From assembly GCA_944548615.1 (NCBI GenBank), contig OX155954.1, positions 353,335-417,334 on the forward strand: 64,000 bases of DNA, in the 5' to 3' direction. The DNA comes from Micropterix aruncella (Eukaryota > Arthropoda > Insecta > Lepidoptera > Micropterigidae). This document shows positions 56,101 to 64,000 of this stretch, piece by piece. Every line of letters begins with the position of its first letter. Within the stretch, counting starts at the first letter, position 1. Below the pieces are notes generated by a model that was not told the origin of the DNA, did not search any database, and saw only the letters and a list, made by a program, of their open reading frames with translations. A program made the position numbers and the translations under genes.

Positions 56101-56722
56101 TAAGACAGTTTAATATTAAAATTATTTGAATTTGAAATTTCAACTTAAACTGAAGTTATCAAAGCTTAACTTTGCCACTGTGAAAAAAGAATAGTCAAAT
56201 GGACCCACAGGACGGTAAACTTATCAATGCACCGTCGTACGCTATGCCATGGCAGTAATGCAACCCTCGGATGCACGCGATGTTAGGTTGCGTCACTGCA
56301 CGTGCGACTGGGCGTGTCCGAATAATTAGCATGTTCAAACTGCAGCTGTTTTAACGGTTGGTACCACAAAGACACTGGTACGACCGGCGACTGCTAATCG
56401 CGCGAGATGGCTGTTAGCAGATACTGCGCGGTTTGAAGGGTGCGGAGACAGCCAATGTTAACACTTGCAATGCTAATAATAGAAACTCCATAGCGAGAAA
56501 CGCGCAAATATACTCATAACATTGCTTTAGACTAAAAGCTGCTGACACGAAAACTAACGTAATTTTGAGACCAAAATTTATGTATTTAAATTTATTTTAC
56601 TTTATAAATTTTTCAAAAAAAAACTTACCCTAACGAAACGACCTCAACCATGCCTATTGTATATACTAATATTATAAAGAAGTAATATTTGTAAGTCTGT
56701 AAGTGTGTATGTTTGTGTGTAC
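56101..56722. other. No recognised gene
   Basis: Includes TACTAATATTATAAAGAAG and a GTAAGT..TGTATGTTTGTG stretch just before 56723, reminiscent of the Lep1-like repeat. Confidence 0.4.
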
Positions 56723-57265
56723 AAACGAAACGGCCCATAGCCACGCGACTGACAGAACACATCAAAGCTGTTAAAAACGTTCAGCGAGAAAAATCGGCGA
56801 TCTGCGAACATATATTGGATAGCGGAAGTAACCACTGGATGCAGTTTCAAAATCCCATTGTTCTATCCAAGGAACAATTCTACTTTCCTCGCATGATCCG
56901 GGAAGCCATTGAAATAAGAAGAACTCCGAACTTCAATAGAGATGACGGCTACAAACTCTCTTCTACGTGGAACCCTCTTCTTAAAATGTTCCCGCCGCCG
57001 AACGCCGAACGCAAAGACGTAAAACAGGATACAGTGAGTGTTGTGTGCAAGACGGATTTTAAAAATTCCCGCGCTCCGAGCCCGGCCCCCCACCACCGTT
57101 ATAACCTACGCAGTGGCGGCAGCGGTTTGCGGCCTACCCGCAAAACAACGGACTGACAGCTCTTTAGTCTACCCTAGACAACGGCGGCTGCAACGTCACC
57201 GAAACGTCGGGTCCTACAAATTTCACGCGGTAAATTCGTTTTCTATCCTATTTATAATGTCAAAC
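56723..57265 (+). pseudogene. Penelope-like element 3' part: GIY-YIG C-terminal region and terminal sequence
   Basis: The frame to 57156 reads QTKRPIATRLTEHIKAVKN, REKSAICEHILDSG, NPIVLSKEQFYFPRMIREAI, RTPNFNRDDGYKLSSTWNP. This is the part of the GIY-YIG endonuclease downstream of the GIY and YIG motifs; the motifs and the RT are missing. Beyond the stop comes AACGTCACCGAAACGTCGGG, TCCTACAAATTTCACGCGG and the GTTTTCTATCC end shared with 19785-20125. A 5'-truncated copy with an open frame. Confidence 0.85.
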
Positions 57266-57510
57266 AACCGCGATAGTCTTCGATTTTATACTACTCATCA
57301 AATTCTTTCAGTAATGGAAATCATCGGATTCAAAAATTATTTCACTAATGGAAAGCTCCATTATCGAGAAGTTACTATATTAAAAGGCTATATTATTATA
57401 CAAGGCTATATATTTTACTATAGTACAAGGCTATATTATTTTTTTTAATGTTTTTTTTTATTTTGTTAAATCATACAGCATAAATAAATTAATATTTAAA
57501 AAAAAACACT

Positions 57511-58127
57511 GAAAACACGCTTTTATAAATGAACATAAAAACCAAAAAAAATATATACAGTCAATATTTACACTATTTACACTCAATATTTAAATGTCAA
57601 TATATAATAGGTTTGTTATAAACTTGAAACCTGATCGTGTTCAAAGTCCATTACATGACCTTTCTCACAAGCGCAAACACGACTATGATACGATATTCCA
57701 TCATGGAATGCCAGTTCCTGTCTTCCGGCTTCATCATCAGACCTTGAAACTTAATCGTGGTCAAAGTTCATTACAAGACCTTTCTAACAAGTCCAAACAC
57801 GGCTATGATACGATATTCCATCATGGAATGCCAGTGCCTATCTTCCGGTTTCATCATCAGACCTTGAAACCTAATCGTGGTCAAAGTTCATTCCAAGATT
57901 TTTCTAACAAGTCCAAACACAGCTATGATAAGATGTTCCATCATGAAGTTCCAGTGCATATCTTCCGACTCCATCATCAGATCAGTTCGAGAGTACCATA
58001 TTATTGTAATGTCATCAGAACTACATACAGCTGCCAATTTTCATGACGCTACGATCCTTGGAAGATGGTTAAATTCGTTACCTTAGATTCCATTACATAG
58101 TTGACATACAGGTCGACCTAATAAAGC
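57511..58127 (+). mobile_element. 120-bp-period element, copy 4 (longest)
   Basis: Starts AAAACACGCTTTTATAAATG and ends CGACCTAATAAAGCGTGTT. Three successive monomers have the GAAAC anchor ending at 57630, 57750 and 57870, exactly 120 bp apart; a diverged fourth follows. Frames within it are repeat artefacts. Confidence 0.8.
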
Positions 58128-58739
58128 GTGTTAAAAATAACATATAAGCATAATATATAATGATAGTAAAGTCAGTGATGTTGTAAATTATTTGCGATAT
58201 AAGGATCACAAAATATGCTAAACAATACAATACAAAGGAAACAAAAAGGAATTTTAAACTAAGAGTTTAAAATCGCTATGTGCGTGTGTATGGGTGTTGA
58301 TGTATGTTTGTGTGATGGAGAGCATGTATGTGTGTGTGTACGCGTGTATGTGTGTGTGGGTGTGTCTGTGTATCTGTAGTGCGTATGCTTGCGAGTGCTT
58401 GTATGTGTATATGGCAATTCAGGATGCTAATTCAATCCGATCTGATCGTCAGCTTTCCCGTACCTCCTTAAAAAAGGATCGACTATTTTGGTGGTTAAAT
58501 ATGTCAATATCGTTAAAGCCTACATTGTATGAATGCATAACCCGCGGCATAGTTAGTGTTGAACCTTGGTGCGTAAAAGTTAAGTAAGCGCGCGAGTCGG
58601 GAAGGCGCTCGTATGCTCACCCTACTCAGGAGGTATGGACTGTCCGACCCAGTAGGAACAATTTTATGTCGAAACGATCCTCCGGTCCTCCAATGTCTCT
58701 AAACCATGGCGTTGCAGACCTTCAGCGTATGACAAGCCG
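58128..58739. repeat. TG-rich microsatellite region; no gene
   Basis: GTGTGTATG/TGTGTGTGTACGCG repeats at about 58275-58400. The rest is unassigned. Confidence 0.6.
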
Positions 58740-58764
58740 TTTTTTTTTTTTTTTTTTTTTTTTT
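58740..58764. repeat. T25 homopolymer
   Basis: A run of 25 T; it could be the poly(A) tail of a minus-strand retrotransposed copy to its right, but no such copy was recognised. Confidence 0.8.
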
Positions 58765-59104
58765 CTCTTAAATAAGAAGATAATTGGAAAATAAGAGGGT
58801 GTCCACTTGCTTAGAAAGTCTTAGGGTGACAACCGATTTATTTTTATTTATTTATTTATTATTTTTTTTTTATTTATTTATCCTATTTTTTATAGTTACA
58901 TAGAAAGATTGCGTTCATTTTTTAACACATTTTAAAAGAATACATATGAAGAAAATCGCGAAAGGGCATTAACTTGTCAGGATTACATCACCCCACTAGG
59001 TATACGCCTGTGTTGGGGTGATGGATACATAGTTCTGTGGTTTTATTTGCTGAGCGTGTAGCCTTGCCTGCTGTCCTTCTTCCGTCTTAAAAAAAAAACA
59101 TGAC
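58765..59104. other. AT-rich; (TTTA)n
   Basis: TTTATTTATTTATTTATTA at about 58838-58860; nothing else. Confidence 0.6.
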
Positions 59105-59705
59105 GTAATATAATTTAGCATAATATAATATAAATAATATAATATAACATATTACAATATAATATAATATCATATCTTATAACATATAAAATAATGTAGC
59201 ATATTTATATATAATATAGTATAACATAATAAAATATAACATATTATAATCTGTATATCTGTATACATATCCATAATTTACATCTATATATCCTATAATT
59301 TGTGGTTAGAAATAGAATATTTTAATATATCATACTTTCGCATTCTTCTCTAGTATAATTTGAGAGCCAATGAGACACCCGTCTCTTGAACTGGTTGTCG
59401 GTTATGTTTAAGATCTGTCCTGTGTACGAGTTAAATATATTATAGAGTTTCGGTCCGAGATATGCGTAGTGTCGTTGTCCGTATACAGTCCTCATTTTTG
59501 GTTGAATCTGTTTGTCTTTGTGTCTAGTGTTGTGTTTGTGCTCTGGTTTGTCTTTATCCGTGTTCTTCATGAGGTCCCTCCGATAGCGCACCAGAACAGC
59601 GCGTAGGTATGTATAGTTGGCGTACGTCAAGTACTTTAAAGTCTGTATATAGGTCGTCTGACGGGGAGCGATATGGCTTCTTGTATTTAATCCATTTATT
59701 TTCAC
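59105..59705 (-). pseudogene. LINE ORF2 C-terminus with AT-rich tail
   Basis: The minus frame 59705-59322 reads LKYLTYANYTYLRAVLVRYR, HNTRHKDKQIQPKMRTVYGQ, YAYLGPKLYNIFNSYTGQI, a LINE protein end. To its 3' side (59105-59280) lies a degenerate (TATAA)n tract, probably the tail. Confidence 0.65.
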
Positions 59706-61074
59706 TAATCAACTTTACAAACATCAACTTATCGTTTAAAATATCGATCTAAATAAAGAAATAAAAATAATACCTACCAAATTTTAAATATTACAGAGAA
59801 AAGAAAAAACCTAACATGATGTTGTAACAAATGTTTTAAGGCATGAAGTTCAAAACGTAGAATACTATAAACAAAGATGACAAGACCTGGTGCCGTTGAA
59901 ATGAGCCCATTTAAGTGCCGAATCCTATACTAATATTGTTATGCGAGAATGGCTCTGCAAACAGCTGGTGCGTACGACCTTGATTAAAACTATTGGGCAT
60001 AAAAGACATGAAGCTACTGCCTCGAATTATTTTAAAAATATAATAAATGGTCAAATTTCTCTTTTGGTGATGGGTATGCCTAGAATAAATATAGTAGGAC
60101 ATAAAATGGATAATATCGTATAAATCTAATAATATCCGCCTTGCAATAAATATAGAAACCATAAAAAGCATTTATGAATTTTCCCCAACATGAAGATATA
60201 AGATTATTTATGTGGATTCCAGATAGCTCATTTCAATCATTTTCTAACAAACGATTTGTACAACGTGTATATAACTCGAACGTCAATGAAGTGCTTTGAT
60301 TGTCGCTACAAAGTCCAGGCAACGAAGACCAAAAAATATCAAATAGCGGAAATAATTCATGTAGAAGCCAATTTTGGCACAGTTGTAGGGGAAAGTGTCC
60401 TTAACAATATACTAAAAGTAATGAGGGTTGGTTGGGGGTGAAGCTATGGGGGAGGGGGTCTCTAAAGGTCTTTTTTTACAGTTTTTCATTAATAACTCAA
60501 AAACTACTGCCTCTAGCAAAAAAGATCAAATACTAAAATAATCTATATAAAATTCTCATAAAAAAGGTTCTCCATACTTTTTCGCTAGGATCAATGATTA
60601 AGGAGATATGGAGGGGGGGAAATGGAAAATAAAAAAAATGTGCCTGTCAGCTAAACTTCACGAGTGGTCCAACGACCATCCCTCTTTTCCAAAGTTGGCT
60701 TCGATGATGTCACTGTCAGCGGCTATCCTGGGAAATTTCAAAATAAACTGCCACCAAGCCCTGGATATTGCAACCAAAACCATGCAAAATTTCTTTGGCA
60801 GCAAATTTGGTGATAAAAGCAATATAAGATAATATTAATTTTCCTTCTAAATATATGCTTAAGCATTGATTCTAGCGAAAAAGTGTATAGAATCTTTATT
60901 GTAGAGAATTTTGTGTAGAATAGTTTAGTATATGACCTAAACAATTTAGTATATGGCCTAGTATATGGTATATGGCCTATAAGGAATAAACAACACAAAA
61001 AAATCTTTTTGTAAAAAACTTTATTTGTTTTATTTTTTTGTCAAATATGTAAATGTTACCAATTTAAAAAAAGC
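59706..61074. other. No supported gene
   Basis: AT-rich. A stretch at 60641-60740 (CTGTCAGCTAAACTTCACGA...) has even base composition and may be old coding sequence of unknown kind. GTATATGGCCTAGTATATGG repeats near 60950-60980. Confidence 0.35.
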
Positions 61075-61078
61075 TTGA

Positions 61079-61188
61079 GAAGCGTCGAGCGTACTGCACA
61101 ATCTAGCGGTAGGTAAAATATCGCTAATAAACAATATTAGCGATATTTTATCTAGCGCTAGATGGCGCATCGTGCTCAACGCTTTTAA
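61079..61188. repeat. Palindromic repeat P, copy 2
   Basis: Core AAAATATCGCTAATA (61115-61129)-AACAA-TATTAGCGATATTTT (61135-61149) is a perfect 15-bp stem. The palindrome extends outward with mismatches through ATCTAGCG[G/C]TAG to GAGCGTACTGC / GCATCGTGCTC and AAGCGT/ACGCTT. Confidence 0.85.
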
Positions 61189-61190
61189 CT

Positions 61191-62335
61191 ACTAACTTTT
61201 TAACAACTATATTTCATATAATGCTATTTTTCATTATTTCCAAAAATGTACATATATATTATTTAAAATAAAAAAACTGTTCTCTCCACATTTTTTTATT
61301 AAAAGTTGCTTGTTTGCTCGTACCGATTCATCAACTTCAAGGATGTCTGTAACGTAAAATTCACCTGTACATATTTATTTGTATTATTTTAATGTCTACA
61401 TAATAAACTATATTGTTTATACCTTGCACTCCAAATTACGTCGTAAATCGCATATCTAGGTACACGCGTAAGCTTAGTTAGACGTGTGATGTGCCTTGGG
61501 TGGATGGGATTAGGATGAACCAATTTGTAGGTTTATTATTTTCTATATCAACATTTTTTCCCATTGTTTCCTCAGTGGAACTACACTATATAAAATGTAA
61601 AATGAAAATATTAAATAAAGTAAATTGAAGTACTGCACTTCCAGTTAACAAATAATTTTACATCACCAGCAAACTTTAAACAATGAGCCGATGCAACAAC
61701 TTTACTAAATTGACAAACTCCAGAACGGGATTACAAAGTCGCATAAAGTAAGTTAATGCGGATTTTCGTGTTTAATTTGTTTTTTAAATTTTCTCACAAT
61801 TGCTTATAATTTGATCCATGCCCATTATTAGTTTCGACAAATGAATGATAAATCTACAATCTTCAATGATATAGCACTCAAAATGCAACTCTTTTATAAT
61901 TTGACGAAGCAAGAAAATAATTATTACCATATTAAGGTCTTTGCTGGCGCTGAAGATTACTTCGCTGACGTACATTTTTTTAGAGAAGTAAATAAAATGA
62001 TGAGAAATGACATCTGCCTTATTTTAATAATTTGTCGGTATTCTTAAATTATGATTTTCCGCTTCAAGGTTCCAATGAAAGTCAATATAATTTAACCTAC
62101 TAAAAGCGAATTGATATAAATGTGAATGCATTGATCATTAATACCGGTATAATATTATAAGAAACGTATGTATTTTAGGAAACTCGAGTACTCTCAATAA
62201 TTAATGTAATCAGATTATAAAGCTTTCTAATTTAATGCAACTATCAATGATGCGTAAAATTGAGCGAAAAGCAGTTTAAGTAGGTTTGCACTAAAATTGA
62301 GAATGACCTTATAACCTTGATTACGTACTGCAAGT
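61191..62335. other. No recognised gene
   Basis: AT-rich; nothing assigned. Confidence 0.4.
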
Positions 62336-62338
62336 AGG

Positions 62339-62935
62339 GCAGTGTCGACTACAACGGGCGAACCCGTCACCCCAGGCTGGTATAACGATATGTGATCGTT
62401 CTTTCAGCCGTGGGATGAGCGTAAAAGACTTAAAGACAACACAAATATACTGTCTACATAGCTATGCTAACATGTCCGTCAGAGGTCAACGCCTTACGGC
62501 GAGGCACCGAGAAAGGTAACCAGCGGCAGACTGGTAACTGGTTACCAGTTTTGGAAGGATATGTCCGCCTGAAATTAACCATCAGGATACCTCCAACCTC
62601 CCGGCTGGTTACAGGTTCGAAGTCGCTTGCGCGATCCTCTCCCTAGTGTAGAGATCGGTGTATACCGAACCTATCGCGGACCACGGCATCCTTTGTCCGG
62701 CTTTCATCCGGAATCGGGTAGGCGAATGGTCGTTTCACGAGTGGCTGCCACGAGGTAAACAAAGGTAAACAACCGCCCCCGCTCTATAGGAAACAATACT
62801 GTTTCCAGACTCCCCCGGTTGTCAGTCGGAATTCGCAATAGATTGGCTGACGCCGCAGGCCAGAGTGCTATACCCGGGCTCGCACTTCTGTGTGGAGGCT
62901 GCCGGATGTTGACCCGCGAGTTTGGCCTGCAAGCA
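62339..62935 (+). repeat. GC-rich repeat family X, copy III
   Basis: Stem-loop at 62341-62415 (GACGGG-type hairpin GGGCGAACCC, then GGCTG..AACGAT-ATGTG-ATCGTT..CAGCC). Downstream blocks match copy I: CAACGCCTTACGGCGAG, ACAGGTTCGAAGTCGCTTGC, TATCGCGGACCACGGCATCC, CTATAGGAAACAATACTG. It stands alone, about 15 kb from the cluster. Confidence 0.75.
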
Positions 62936-63079
62936 CACCTACACCAGTATTCGGTAAAAACGGATATCCGGCAATAGTTTACGTATTCGGTATCCTGCGC
63001 CTATTTGTTTCTACGTTTCGCGAAATTTCACAACAGGCGGGTGTTTATATGTGCGCGTGAACCGTGTGCGTGAGCTCCT

Positions 63080-63190
63080 AAGTGTGTCCCTTGTTATTGC
63101 CTTCGATCGATATAATTGAAATGCAATTCCGTTAATTTTATTATAAAGGAAAATGGTGACCGAGCCGGGAATCGAAACTGCGCGACCTAG
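63080..63190 (-). mobile_element. tRNA-derived SINE, copy 2
   Basis: The minus strand has GTTTCGATTCCCGGCTCGGT then CACCATTTTCC, a short gap, and TAACGGAATTGCATTTCA, as in copy 1, followed by ATCGATCGA and AATAAC. The 5' half of the tRNA head is too diverged to fold. Confidence 0.6.
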
Positions 63191-63351
63191 CCCCTATATC
63201 ACCGCCGTGATAAAGATGCCCATAAATCAATATATTTTCTTCTTTGAATTTTGCGCCATTAGCCTGAAATACCGAGTATTTGTGATAGTGATCGACATAA
63301 GTGTTGACAATACGTATAATTTGGCTGTAGACTGGGCGATTGCGCTGAGTA

Positions 63352-64000
63352 TCAAGTTCAAGTTCAAGTTCTTTATTGTGTGAATTATTAAAAAAACATA
63401 CAATGTTTAAGTAACAAACTGCCCAGAGAGCATACAACGTTTCGTTTTAGAAGAAACTTCATAAAGTAGAAGCTATATAGGGCGCAATCAACAGGCAGTA
63501 AAACTAAAACCATCAACAATTAAAATAATCAATATCAGAAATGATCAAACAATAGCAATAATTATCAATAATCAGATAATCAATCAAACTAATTTTTATG
63601 ATGTTTTGTCCAAGAAGAATCGAAATACATTGTAATTATATTTAAATATAAGATACCATATAACTAAAACAATCAATAAAAAAATTAATTCAAGCCAAAA
63701 CAATCAACAAATGAAATAACCAGTATACGCATTACATTAAAAAAAGGGGCTGTAAAAAAAGTCATTTTGTAAAATGTATAAATTCCTCAATAGAGTAAAA
63801 CGTATTTGTTGTAAAAAATTCCTTTGAAAGTTTTTGGAACGTTCTGATGTGGCTATTGTCTTTTATGTTACATGGTAGGCGGTTAAAATAATAAGGCCCT
63901 GAGAATTGGGTACTTTGCCTAGCAGCGTTTAAAACCACGCATGGTAGAATGAAATTATTCTTGTATCTGGTGTTTTTGTTATGTATATCTATAAATTTTA
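63352..64000 (-). pseudogene. LINE ORF2 C-terminus and 3' UTR, running off the window
   Basis: The minus strand reads GPYYFNRLPCNIKDNSHIRT then FQKLSKEFFTTNTFYSIEEF then a stop near 63750, a LINE protein end. The 3' UTR reaches TCACACAATAAAGAACTTGA followed by (ACTTGA)n, a hexamer tail (63352-63372). Confidence 0.65.

Noticed and set aside
57180..57225. Hammerhead ribozyme in the Penelope-like terminal sequence
   Set aside because: Penelope-like elements often carry hammerheads and CGAAACGTCGGGTC looks like the 3' part of one, but I cannot see the CUGANGA core or a paired stem I in any of the copies here.
57594..58046. 150-codon repetitive protein (HHQTLK repeats)
   Set aside because: Frame is open only because the 120-bp monomer length is divisible by three; other copies have stops.
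58275..58400. Cysteine/valine-rich secreted protein
   Set aside because: Translation of a TG microsatellite.

Overview
This is an AT-rich animal nuclear window made almost entirely of transposable elements at different stages of decay. No conserved host protein-coding exon is recognisable. The mixture suggests an insect, most likely a moth or butterfly: Ty3/Gypsy LTR elements, Jockey/CR1- and R1-like LINE 3' ends, Penelope-like fragments, a tRNA-derived SINE, a Lep1-like repeat common in Lepidoptera, and hAT and mariner-like MITEs. The assignment rests on repeat style, not on a host gene. I found no bacterial operon, CRISPR array or rRNA gene.

Layout. 1-3815 (minus) is the gag and most of pol of a Gypsy-type element (element A) that runs off the left edge; its leader lies at 3816-5250. 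5.5-6.7 kb holds repeat fragments. 8.0-11.4 kb is a LINE with an intact endonuclease-reverse transcriptase ORF and a poly(A) tail. 12-23.5 kb is a mosaic of LINE 3' ends, Penelope remnants, a minisatellite, an hAT MITE with a perfect 8-bp target duplication, an 18-19 nt tRNA-Trp primer-site footprint and a SINE. A CpG-rich block at 13.2-13.6 kb ends in a good splice donor and is the only candidate host exon.

23568-39242 (minus) is a complete, very young Gypsy element (element B) of 15,675 bp. It has two 2,608-bp LTRs that differ at one position by eye, a 4-bp target duplication (GTTG), intact gag and pol, and a tRNA-Lys-like primer site inside a 66-bp tandem duplication. It sits in a dispersed repeat whose uninterrupted paralogue is at 42.6 kb. 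39.2-64 kb holds two solo LTRs of one family (each with a perfect 4-bp target duplication), a 120-bp-period element with terminal inverted repeats, G-rich and poly-G tracts, several strong foldbacks, and more LINE and Penelope pieces. It also holds a GC-richer repeat family (46.7-49.6 and 62.3-62.9 kb) whose copies share a stem-loop with compensatory base changes.

How the parts work together. Elements A and B both place pol in the -1 frame of gag. Both have the heptamer A-AAA-AAC in the correct phase, followed after exactly 8 nt by a hairpin that overlaps or encloses the gag stop. Programmed -1 frameshifting is the likely way each makes Gag-Pol. Element B, element A and the LINE look coding-competent; everything else looks non-autonomous or dead. 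The best candidate for something undescribed is the covarying stem-loop family, followed by the paired frameshift signals and the duplicated primer-binding region of element B.
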